This document shows, one piece after another, positions 34,211-41,710 of a DNA stretch of 64,000 nt. Under the pieces are notes generated by a model. That model was not told the DNA's origin, searched no databases, and worked only from the letters and a program-made list of their open reading frames with translations. Origin of the DNA: Synergistaceae bacterium (GTDB lineage Bacteria > Synergistota > Synergistia > Synergistales > Aminobacteriaceae). A program made the position numbers and the translations under genes. The stretch's first letter is position 1, and every line of letters starts with the position of its first letter. The DNA lies in contig JAHDKT010000028.1 of NCBI GenBank assembly GCA_018436725.1, positions 40,964-104,963 of the forward strand. Direction: 5' to 3'.

Positions 34211-34384
34211 AAAAAAAGGGGCGGCAAAGGGTTCACCCCCGCCGCCCGTGCTCTATCCCCGAAACCGGCGAATAAGCCACGATATCCCCGCGACGCCCGC
34301 CGCGGCCAGAAATACGAGTATTCACGGAGGACAGACGAAACCCCTGGAGTCGTTCTTCTCTTCTCTCAGCAAACTCACCCCCTA
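34211..34384 (-). ncRNA. Candidate small RNA between arsM and the PBP gene
   Basis: A minus-strand unit of about 170 bases, bounded by a promoter with perfect TATAAT (34390-34395) and by a strong hairpin terminator (GGGCGGC/GCCGCCC at 34219-34247 followed by TTTTTTT). A GTG-initiated 27-codon frame lies inside but lacks a ribosome site, so an untranslated RNA is more likely. The terminator may also serve arsM. Confidence 0.45.
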
Positions 34385-34418
34385 GGGGTATTATAGCAGA
34401 CACGGTGAAGGTGTTGAA
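34379..34418 (-). promoter_or_regulatory. Promoter with CCCCTAGGGG palindrome
   Basis: On the minus strand TTCAAC (34413-34418), 17 bases, TATAAT (34390-34395), then AATACCCCTAGGGG running from the -10 into the predicted start site. The sequence AATACCCCTA recurs exactly at the arsR promoter (36129-36138). Confidence 0.55.
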
Positions 34419-34430
34419 GAGAGGCTCGTC

Positions 34431-35684
34431 TCACCCGAGCTTTTTCATCATCGCTGTGCTGCCCGCAGGGCAGACCCGATCGAGCGCCGAACTCGAAAGA
34501 AGTGCGGAAGGGATGTCGTCTCGCTCCACGAGGCTGAATCCGGCCCTTTCAAAAAAACGCTCCGCCGTCTCGGTGAGCAGATAGACGTTGCGTACGCCTC
34601 GTGAGCGGGCATCGTCCATGATCGCGCGCGTCATCCGTTCGCCGAATCTTTTTTTTCTGTCGTGCGACCGGACTGCAAGCGAGCGAAGGAGTCCGTTACC
34701 GTCTTGAATCTCCATCCCCGCCACGGCGGCGATGCCGGAGTGCTCCAGCACCAGGAAATTCTCCGGAGCTTCCGCCGCGCCGAGCGGCGTGAGTCCGTTC
34801 TCCTCCAGGAGCGAGGTTATTGCGGGGACGTCATCCGAAGCGGCTCTCCTGAGGGTGTAGTCGCGCCCCTCCACGAGGTCCGCCGCGGGTTTCTTTCCCA
34901 TGACGATCGCGCTCGCAAGGGCGCCGTTGATCTCGCGGCGCTCTTCTTCGGAGATATCGGGAAAGAACATGTCGGCGACGTTTTCCGGCACTTGGTACAC
35001 CTTTGAACGCCGCACCTCGACGTGTTCGAACCCTGCCGCTTTCATCTTCGCCGCGTACTCTTCCTCAAGGAGCGCTCCGGAGATGCACCCGGACCACGCC
35101 GCGAGGTTCTTCGTTCCTTGCTCGGAGACGGGGCGGATGAAGACCGTGTCCGAGACGCAGAATCGTCCTCCCGGCCTGAGGACGCGGTACGCCTCTTTCA
35201 GCACCTTTCCCTTGTCCGGGGAGAGGTTGATGACGCAGTTGGAGATGATCACGTCGACGGAGTCGTCCTCCAGCGGCATTTCCTCGATGTACCCCTTGAC
35301 GAGGGAGACGTTTTCGATCCCCTTCAGGTTTTCCGCGGCGGTCGCGAGCATCTCGTCCGTCATGTCGAGTCCGATGACCTTTCCGTGAGACCCGGTCATC
35401 TCCGAGGCCAGGAAGAGGTCGAGCCCGGCGCCGCTGCCCAGGTCGAGGACGGTCTCGCCCGGATGGATGCGCGCCTCCGTGAAGGGGTTGCCGCAGCCGA
35501 AGGACTGGTCGGCCATGTGCTCCGGCGTTTTCTCAAGCGTCGCCCCGTCGTAGTTGCCTTTCGTCATGCTGAGTATGTCGGCTCCTCCTGCGCTTGTACA
35601 GCACCCGCCCGACCCGCAGCAGCACGTCGTGTTTTTTATCGCTTTGGCGTACCGCTCCCGTACATAGTCTCGAATGTTCTCCAC
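34431..35684 (-). CDS. arsM: Arsenite methyltransferase fused to an ArsN-like acetyltransferase
   Basis: A 417-residue two-domain protein. Residues 1-265 are an ArsM-type SAM methyltransferase: Cys-rich N-terminus (NTTCCCGSGGCC), SAM loop TVLDLGSGAGLDLFLASEM, and conserved cysteines in VIISNCVINLSPDKG and AWSGCISGALLEEEY that bind As(III). Residues about 275-417 are a GNAT domain (RRAASDDVPAI, RSLAVRSHDRKKRFGERM, ending with FERAGFSLVERDD) like the ArsN acetyltransferases found in arsenic operons. Methylation of arsenite is well supported; what the GNAT acetylates is inferred to be an amino-bearing organoarsenical. It follows arsR by 22 bases. Confidence 0.88.
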   Translation of the reverse strand: MENIRDYVRERYAKAIKNTTCCCGSGGCCTSAGGADILSMTKGNYDGATLEKTPEHMADQSFGCGNPFTEARIHPGETVLDLGSGAGLDLFLASEMTGSHGKVIGLDMTDEMLATAAENLKGIENVSLVKGYIEEMPLEDDSVDVIISNCVINLSPDKGKVLKEAYRVLRPGGRFCVSDTVFIRPVSEQGTKNLAAWSGCISGALLEEEYAAKMKAAGFEHVEVRRSKVYQVPENVADMFFPDISEEERREINGALASAIVMGKKPAADLVEGRDYTLRRAASDDVPAITSLLEENGLTPLGAAEAPENFLVLEHSGIAAVAGMEIQDGNGLLRSLAVRSHDRKKRFGERMTRAIMDDARSRGVRNVYLLTETAERFFERAGFSLVERDDIPSALLSSSALDRVCPAGSTAMMKKLG

Positions 35685-35706
35685 CGTATGTTCCTCCTCG
35701 TCCTCG

Positions 35707-36051
35707 TCAAAGTGTGCCGGACATGTTCCGGCAGCAGCGCAGCTTTTCCCGAATCCGTTCTCTTTCGCCCCCCATGGAGGCGCTGTTCTCCGCGGATTCG
35801 GTAACCCATTGAAGCAGCGCCGTGGAGATATGCGGAGAGGGGCTGTAATAGACCCATTTTCCGCGTTTCTCCGACGCTATCAGCCCGGCGGCGCCCAAGA
35901 GGCTCATGTGCCGGGATGTGGTCGCCGCCGAAAGCTCCAGCAGCTCGGCAAGCTCGCAGACGCACAGCTCTCCTTCGCTGAGAAGCGTCAGGAACGCCTT
36001 GAGCCTGTGCGCTTCTCCCAGTGCCTTCATGATGCAAAGAGCGGATTCCAT
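35707..36051 (-). CDS. arsR: ArsR-family arsenic-responsive repressor
   Basis: A 114-residue winged-helix repressor. The metal-sensing ELCVCELAELL (CxC in alpha-3) is the classic ArsR As(III) site, followed by the recognition helix SAATTSRHMSLLGAAGLI and the wing KRGKWVYYSPSP. A further Cys pair lies near the C-terminus (LRCCRNMSG). I start at ATG 36051, preceded by AAGGAGGAAGAC. It leads the arsR-arsM unit and is divergent from the permease pair; a consensus promoter with a GC-rich inverted repeat lies upstream. Confidence 0.92.
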   Translation of the reverse strand: MESALCIMKALGEAHRLKAFLTLLSEGELCVCELAELLELSAATTSRHMSLLGAAGLIASEKRGKWVYYSPSPHISTALLQWVTESAENSASMGGERERIREKLRCCRNMSGTL

Positions 36052-36101
36052 GTCTTCCTCCTTGCCTGTAACAATTTTACGTTTGTGCAAATGACGAAAT
36101 G

Positions 36102-36145
36102 ATGATATGCTCTCTCGTACATTCTGTCAATACCCCTACGAGGGG
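36102..36145 (-). promoter_or_regulatory. arsR promoter and candidate operator
   Basis: On the minus strand TTGACA (36125-36130), 17 bases, TATCAT (36102-36107) form a near-perfect promoter. The inverted repeat CCCCTACGAGGGG (36132-36144), within AATACCCCTA-CG-AGGGG, abuts and overlaps the -35. The rest of the gap 36052-36335 holds a plus-strand TATACT at 36253-36258, a likely -10 for the permease genes, and no gene. Confidence 0.6.
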
Positions 36146-36335
36146 AATGCGACGGGAACGGAATGCAAAGCGTCTTTCCGTCGTATGCCCCCGGCGCGTT
36201 TCCTGTATTCTACGGAGAAAACGAAGTTCCCCTCAAAAGCCGTCTGATACGATATACTCTACACACTATCTCTTGTCCTTCCGGATCGTTTTCCGCGGAC
36301 GCCAAGAGAGATGAACGAAAGGGTGGTCGCTGGTT

Positions 36336-36815
36336 ATGACGTTGATTCTGTATCTTCTGGCGGGGGGGTGCCTGGCCGCCTCCGCGATTTCGAGCCGCGA
36401 GAAGACGGTGAAGTCGCTGAAGAAGGCGTGGAAGAGCTTCGCCAATATCGTCCCGGCGTTCTTCGCGGTGCTGCTGCTCGTCTCCTTCTCGGTGGCGTTT
36501 CTTCCCGAGCGCGTCATCGCATCGCTCATAGGAGAGGAGAGCGGCTTTCCCGGTCAGATACTGGCTTCGGTCCTCGGATCGCTGACGCTGATTCCAGGCT
36601 TCATCGCCTTCCCGATGGCGAAGATCCTCGTGGAGAGCGGCGCCGGGATCGCGCAGATGGCGGTCTTCGTCTCCACCCTGATGATGGTGGGCGTGGCAAC
36701 GGCGCCGCTCGAAGCCTCCTTCTTCGGCTGGAGGGCCACGATCCTGCGCAACGGCATGGCGTATTTCTACTCCTTCGTCGTTGGGTACGTCGTGTGGATG
36801 GCGGTGGCGGTATGA
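36336..36815 (+). CDS. Permease half-gene, ArsP/DUF318-like (N-terminal part)
   Basis: A 159-residue membrane protein with about five hydrophobic segments, about half the size of a UPF0718/ArsP permease. It includes KKAWKSFANIVPAFFAVLLL, characteristic of the family start, and the motif LIPGFIAFPMAKILVESGAG, which recurs in altered form in the next gene. The stop overlaps the next start (ATGA), so the two products are likely made together and form one transporter. ArsP exports trivalent organoarsenicals; location opposite arsR-arsM supports this role, but no arsenic-binding residue is certain. Confidence 0.72.
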   Translation: MTLILYLLAGGCLAASAISSREKTVKSLKKAWKSFANIVPAFFAVLLLVSFSVAFLPERVIASLIGEESGFPGQILASVLGSLTLIPGFIAFPMAKILVESGAGIAQMAVFVSTLMMVGVATAPLEASFFGWRATILRNGMAYFYSFVVGYVVWMAVAV

Positions 36816-37351
36816 ACGCGCGGCAGGTTCTGCGCCGCTGGCGCTCCCCGTTGATCTCTCTGCTCCTCGTGCTCCCTCTGGGCGTATGGAGGCCGGAACT
36901 CGGGAAGAGCGCGCTGCTTCTTCTCGGGGAAAACATCCTGATGGTCATGGGGATTCTGCCCCCCGTCTTCATTCTTTTAGGGCTTTTCGATACCTGGGTT
37001 CCGAGGGAGAGAGTGGCTCCTCACATGGGCGAGGGTTCCGGCGCGAAGGGGACCGCGCTCTCCGTGCTGCTCGGGGCGTGTTCCGCCGGGCCGCTGTACA
37101 TAGCCTTTCCCGTCGCGGAAGTGATGCTCCGCAAGGGGACGAGTCTGCGCAACGTGTTCGTCTTCATCGGCGCGTGGTCCACGATGCGCATCCCGATGAT
37201 CCTCTTCGAGATTCAGAATCTGGGCGCTGTCTTCGGACTTACCCGGTACTGCGTTTCGCTCGTCGGGATTCTCCTTATGGCGCTTCTTCTGGACAGACTG
37301 CTCGATGCGGCGGAGAAGAGGGAGATCGTAGCCCGTTTTCAGTCGGAATAA
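36812..37351 (+). CDS. Permease half-gene, ArsP/DUF318-like (C-terminal part)
   Basis: A 179-residue membrane protein with about five hydrophobic segments. Segment GENILMVMGILPPVFILLGL and the core GACSAGPLYIAFPVAEVMLR match the conserved Cys/Pro motif of UPF0718 permeases. The parallel with IPGFIAFPMAKIL in the previous gene shows the two halves are related modules. ATG 36812 overlaps the upstream stop. It could transport methylated arsenicals or another soft metalloid; the gene context is the main argument. Confidence 0.72.
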   Translation: MNARQVLRRWRSPLISLLLVLPLGVWRPELGKSALLLLGENILMVMGILPPVFILLGLFDTWVPRERVAPHMGEGSGAKGTALSVLLGACSAGPLYIAFPVAEVMLRKGTSLRNVFVFIGAWSTMRIPMILFEIQNLGAVFGLTRYCVSLVGILLMALLLDRLLDAAEKREIVARFQSE

Positions 37352-37495
37352 GCCATGCGCGCAGCGGCGGTGTCGACTTTTTTACGTAATTGCGCATAGC
37401 GAAAACTTGAATTCCGGATGTAGAATAAAGAGATTACGGATAAGCATATTCAGAGTGGAGATTCGTTTTCGCTTCGAAACCGCAAGGGGGACGCC

Positions 37496-38638
37496 ATGTT
37501 TTTATTGAGGAAAGCAAACGTTTTGTTCTGGATCCTGCTCCTTGCCGGAGCCCTCGGTTTTTTGGGGTACAGGGTCGTCGCGCCTTCCGGGGCGCAGCAG
37601 CGCATACCGCCTCCTTCAGCGGGAATCACCGTGACGGTCTACGAGGTGCAGCCTCGTCTCTGGGAGATTTGGCGCAGCTTTTTCGGGACGGTCCGGTCGG
37701 CGCAGGTGCAGAAGGTGACGTCGCAGACGCGTGAAGTCATAGAAGAGATAAACGTCGAAATCGGCGATAGCGTGAAGAAAGGAGATGTGCTCATCTCCCT
37801 CGCCGGACAGAGCCAGGTGGCGCTGCTGAGCGCGCGCCAGGCCGCGTTCGACGATGCGAAAGCGCGTTTCGACAGGCTGCAGAGCCTCTTTCAGGCGGGG
37901 GGGACATCGAAACAGGAGCTGGACAAGGCGAACGTCGCCGTCCAGGAGGAGGCCGCCAAACTCCGCGACGCCCGGACGACCGTATCCCGAATACAGATCC
38001 GTTCCGCCCTCAACGGAATCGTCGTGAGGAGGAATGCCGAGAGGGGCGAATTCGCCGATCCGGGGCGAGAGCTGCTCGCGATCGCCGATTTCGACCGCCG
38101 CGAAGTGGAGATGCTTATCTCGCCGACAATACGAGGGCGTATCCGACCCGGTATGGACGTGCAGGTGAATGCTCCCTGGGGCGGGCAGACCATGGGAACG
38201 ATCTTCCGCATGGATCCCGAGGCGGACTCCGCGACGGGGTTCTTCCGGGGGATTGTCCGCCTTCCGCCGGAGTGTACCCTCATCCCCGGCGATTACGTAC
38301 GGATGGAGGTCCGGATGGCGCACAAGGAAGGGACCCTTGCCGTTCCCTATGAATCCATACTCCGCGAGGACGGAAAACCGTATGTGTTCGTCCTCGACGG
38401 GGACAGGGCTGTGCGGCGCGAGATCGTCGCGGGGGAGGGGAGCGGGGGGTACGTCGAAATTTCCTCGGGACTCGCGCCGGGCGACAAGGTTGTGAAGATC
38501 GGCGCCGGCAGTCTCTACGAGGGCGCCAAAGTCGTCGTCACCAACGGCGCGCTGCGAACCGGCGGCGGCCAGGGAGGCGGACGTCCGAAAACGCCGGAAG
38601 CGGGTACGGCGAGCCCCGATAGAACCGGAGAGAAATAG
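37496..38638 (+). CDS. RND efflux periplasmic adaptor (membrane fusion protein)
   Basis: A 380-residue adaptor. An N-terminal membrane anchor (about 10-28) is followed by a lipoyl-like half (QTREVIEEINVEIGDSVKKG), a coiled-coil hairpin (about 105-160), the second lipoyl half with SALNGIVVRRNAERGEF, a beta-barrel and a membrane-proximal domain ending VVKIGAGSLYEGAKVVVT. The Gly/Pro tail is disordered. It would bridge the inner-membrane pump to an outer-membrane channel; no TolC-like gene is present here. The stop codon is directly followed by the pump gene, so they form an operon. Confidence 0.92.
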   Translation: MFLLRKANVLFWILLLAGALGFLGYRVVAPSGAQQRIPPPSAGITVTVYEVQPRLWEIWRSFFGTVRSAQVQKVTSQTREVIEEINVEIGDSVKKGDVLISLAGQSQVALLSARQAAFDDAKARFDRLQSLFQAGGTSKQELDKANVAVQEEAAKLRDARTTVSRIQIRSALNGIVVRRNAERGEFADPGRELLAIADFDRREVEMLISPTIRGRIRPGMDVQVNAPWGGQTMGTIFRMDPEADSATGFFRGIVRLPPECTLIPGDYVRMEVRMAHKEGTLAVPYESILREDGKPYVFVLDGDRAVRREIVAGEGSGGYVEISSGLAPGDKVVKIGAGSLYEGAKVVVTNGALRTGGGQGGGRPKTPEAGTASPDRTGEK

Positions 38639-41600
38639 ATGGGTATCATCGGCATTTCGATCAGGCGGCCGGTCCTGACCCTGGTCATCGTCATCCTCGC
38701 CGTGTTGCTCGGGCTTGCGGGTATGCGGGGGATGGGCATAGCGCTTCTTCCCCGCATCGAAGTTCCGTTCGTCTCCGTGGTGACGCGGTATACGGGCGCG
38801 GGTCCCGAGGACATGGAAACGCTCGTCTCCAAGCCGCTCGAGGATGCCATAAGCCAAGTGCAAGGGGCCAGGAGAATAGAAAGCACTTCGCTGGAGGGAC
38901 TCTCCTATGTTTTCGTGGAGTTCGACATGGAGATAAACCTCTCGGACGCCGCCCTCGACGTGGCGAATCGCGTCAGAACGGTGACGCTTCCTGAGGATGC
39001 CGAAGAACCGGTCGTCAGGAAGTTCGATATCAATGCGCGCTCTTTCATGTCCATCGTGTTTACGTCGACGCTGCCGCCGCAGAGGGCCTACGATATCCTG
39101 GAGGACAGGGTGCAGCGCCAGCTCTCCCAGGTGGTCGACGTCGCCGACGTCTCCCTTGAGGGCGGGTTGACCAGGGAGATCCACGTCGATCTCGACCCCG
39201 TGGCGCTCGGCAGCCTCGGCCTGAGCATCCGCCAGGTGACCAACCTTTTGAAGAGCGGAAACTACAGCTCTCCTTCGGGGCGTATCTCTTTAGGAGACCA
39301 GGAATCGATCCTCCGTGTTGTGGGAGAGTCGGCTACGGTTCGCGAGCTGGAAGAGCTGCAGATTCCTCTTGCCAAAGGAGTCTCGGTACGTTTGGCGGAT
39401 ATCGCCACAGTGACGGATTCAACAGCCGAGGTGCGTCGTCTTGCCCGGTATAACGGAAGAGATTCCTTCATCATCTCTCTCACCGCGATTCCGGACGGAA
39501 ACGTGGTAAGAGCGAGCCGTGCCGTCCGGACGATGCTCGATCAGATTCTCCCGACGCTCCCTCCCGGCTTCTCCATGGCCATTCCGTTCGACGACGGCGA
39601 ATTCATCTCGGATTCCATCTGGAACGTCTTCCGCGACATGATCGTCGGCACGCTGCTGACGGGGCTGATTCTCTTCCTCTTCCTGCGCCGCCTTTCAGTG
39701 ACTCTGCTGGTCGGAATCGTCATGCCGACCGCCATCGTCGCCACCTTCATGCCGATGGTGCTGGCCCGCTATACGCTCAACATGATGACGACGCTCGGTC
39801 TGGCCATCTCCACCGGTATCCTCGTAAACAACTCTATTCTCGTCATCGAGAACATCATACGGTATCGGGAGATGGGCTACAATCCGCTGGACGCGGCGGA
39901 ACGCGGAACGAAGGAGATCGCCGTCGCGGTGCTTTCGACCACCGCGACCAACCTCGGCGTGTTCGTGCCGATCGCGCTCTCCGGCGGTCGTATGGGACAG
40001 ATGTTCAATCCGTTCGCCATGACGGTCGTCTTTTCGACGCTCTTCTCCCTCTGGGTCGCGCTGACGTTCACGCCGATGCTCGCTGCCCGTATCGGCAGAT
40101 CCGCGGGGCCGTCCGGGCTGAGCCGCTTCCTGACGGGCTGGTGGCAGTGGCTCTACCAGGGGTTCGACGATCTGCACCACGTGCTGGTAAGAGGCGCGGT
40201 TCGCTTTCCGCTCACAACCCTTCTGTTCTTCGCCGCTCTCTGCGCGGGATCGATCATGCTTGCGGGGAGTATCGGATTTCAGTTCTTCCCCTCGGCGGAC
40301 GAAGGGCAGGTCACCATCAGCATGGAGACCTCGGCCTCGGCTTCTCTCGCAATGACGGATCGTTTTGTTCGGCAGGTGGAGCAGCACGTTCTTACGCTCC
40401 CTCACGTTTCGGGCGTCAACGCGGTGATCGGAGGCGGCGGATCGAGAGCGGGGCTGAACCGGGCCACGATGCGCATCTATCTTGAAGACGCGCCCGACAG
40501 ACCCTCCAGTTTCGCCTTTGCGGCGCCTCTTCGTCCTCTTCTCGCGTCCCTTCCGGATATGAAGGCGAGCGTAACCGCCGGAGGAGGACGCGGCGGCGTG
40601 CGGGGCAAACCCATACAGGTGGTTGTCCGCGGAGAGGAGGTCGACGCGCTGAACGGTCTCGCCATGAGAGTGATGGATGTTCTCCGCGGCATCGACGGCG
40701 TGGTGGACGTGGATCTCGACTGGCGGACGGGACGCCCGGAGATTCAGATGATCCCCGACAGACTCCGGATGGCGAGGCTGAATTTCAGCTCGGAGAACCT
40801 CTCCGATATGCTCCGCGGCTACGTCACGGGGTTGAAGGCCGGAGTCTTCCGCGAGGGGGGCAAAGAGTACGACATCCTCGTCAAGCTGCGCGCGGAGGAG
40901 GTTTCCAGTCCGTTCCAGCTTCCGGATCTTCCCTTCCCGACGACTGCGGGCTTCGTCTCTCTCCGCGATCTCGCTGCGCTGAAGGAGACGATGGGGCCGA
41001 CGCAGATTCTGCGCAAGGACAGGCAGAGATCCATCACCGTAGATGCGAACGTCTCGGGAGTCACCGTGGGCGACGTCTACCGGATCATCGAGCAGCGTCT
41101 TCGCGAAATTCCTCTGCCGCAGGGGTACCGTTTCACCTATGCGGGAGAGATTCAGTCGATTCAGGAGAACTTCGGCGCGCTCAACTTCGCTCTCGGGCTT
41201 GCGGTGCTGCTTACATTCCTTATGATCGCGGCGATTCTGGAGTCGTTCCTCTTCGCCTTCGTTATCATGCTCACGGTACCGCTCTCGGTGATCGGAGTGG
41301 TACCCGCGCTCATTCTGACGCAGACCCCGCTTTCCATCTACGGGCTGATGGGCGTCATCATGCTCGTCGGACTGGTGGTCAACAACGCCATCGTGATCGT
41401 GGACTACGCGGAAATCCTCCGCAAGGAGGGGAAGGAGCCTTCCGAGGCCATCGTCGAGGCGTGCAAAGTGCGCCTGCGTCCGATCATCATGGCGGACGCC
41501 ACCTCCGTCATCGCCATGGTTCCCCTGGCGATGGGCGTGGGCGCCGGCGGCTCCTACCGTTCTCCGATGGCCATCGTCGCCATCGGCGGCTTGATCGCGG

Positions 41601-41683
41601 GCGGCGTTCTGGCTTTGTTCGTCATCCCTCCGGTGTATAAGCTGGTCTGGAGGGTGAAGTTCAGGCTGGGATATAACGAATAA
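38639..41683 (+). CDS. RND efflux pump, inner-membrane permease
   Basis: A 1014-residue resistance-nodulation-division pump with two sets of six membrane helices and two large periplasmic loops. N-terminal GIIGISIRRPVLTLVIV, porter-domain ELEELQIPLAKGVSVRLADI and the late LMGVIMLVGLVVNNAIVIVDY are family hallmarks. In helix 4, where HAE1 pumps carry the proton-relay Asp-Asp (VDDA), this protein reads GILVNNSILVIENI, with two Asn codons (AAC AAC). That may change how the pump is energised. Substrate unknown; the cytosolic C-terminus is short. Its adaptor is immediately upstream. Confidence 0.93.
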   Translation: MGIIGISIRRPVLTLVIVILAVLLGLAGMRGMGIALLPRIEVPFVSVVTRYTGAGPEDMETLVSKPLEDAISQVQGARRIESTSLEGLSYVFVEFDMEINLSDAALDVANRVRTVTLPEDAEEPVVRKFDINARSFMSIVFTSTLPPQRAYDILEDRVQRQLSQVVDVADVSLEGGLTREIHVDLDPVALGSLGLSIRQVTNLLKSGNYSSPSGRISLGDQESILRVVGESATVRELEELQIPLAKGVSVRLADIATVTDSTAEVRRLARYNGRDSFIISLTAIPDGNVVRASRAVRTMLDQILPTLPPGFSMAIPFDDGEFISDSIWNVFRDMIVGTLLTGLILFLFLRRLSVTLLVGIVMPTAIVATFMPMVLARYTLNMMTTLGLAISTGILVNNSILVIENIIRYREMGYNPLDAAERGTKEIAVAVLSTTATNLGVFVPIALSGGRMGQMFNPFAMTVVFSTLFSLWVALTFTPMLAARIGRSAGPSGLSRFLTGWWQWLYQGFDDLHHVLVRGAVRFPLTTLLFFAALCAGSIMLAGSIGFQFFPSADEGQVTISMETSASASLAMTDRFVRQVEQHVLTLPHVSGVNAVIGGGGSRAGLNRATMRIYLEDAPDRPSSFAFAAPLRPLLASLPDMKASVTAGGGRGGVRGKPIQVVVRGEEVDALNGLAMRVMDVLRGIDGVVDVDLDWRTGRPEIQMIPDRLRMARLNFSSENLSDMLRGYVTGLKAGVFREGGKEYDILVKLRAEEVSSPFQLPDLPFPTTAGFVSLRDLAALKETMGPTQILRKDRQRSITVDANVSGVTVGDVYRIIEQRLREIPLPQGYRFTYAGEIQSIQENFGALNFALGLAVLLTFLMIAAILESFLFAFVIMLTVPLSVIGVVPALILTQTPLSIYGLMGVIMLVGLVVNNAIVIVDYAEILRKEGKEPSEAIVEACKVRLRPIIMADATSVIAMVPLAMGVGAGGSYRSPMAIVAIGGLIAGGVLALFVIPPVYKLVWRVKFRLGYNE

Positions 41684-41710
41684 TCGTGTCCCGATACGTT
41701 TTTAGGAGGT

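Larger units (their letters stand above)
34110..34430. other. 321-base intergenic region: PBP promoter plus a small transcription unit
   Basis: No convincing protein gene. On the minus strand it holds a promoter with palindrome (34379-34418), a likely small RNA (34211-34384), its terminator (34211-34247) and the PBP promoter (34130-34158). A 23-codon frame encoding a hydrophobic stretch (ILVFLAAAGVAGISWLI) occurs at about 34256-34324 but has no start codon. Confidence 0.6.

Noticed and set aside
34256..34324. Minus-strand hydrophobic 23-codon peptide
   Set aside because: It looks like a membrane helix, but a stop codon directly precedes it and no usable start codon lies inside.
36311..36811. 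Plus-strand frame reading continuously into the second permease half
   Set aside because: The upstream part is Arg/Gly-rich with no membrane segments; the real first permease half is in another frame from 36336 and the second starts at the ATGA overlap.
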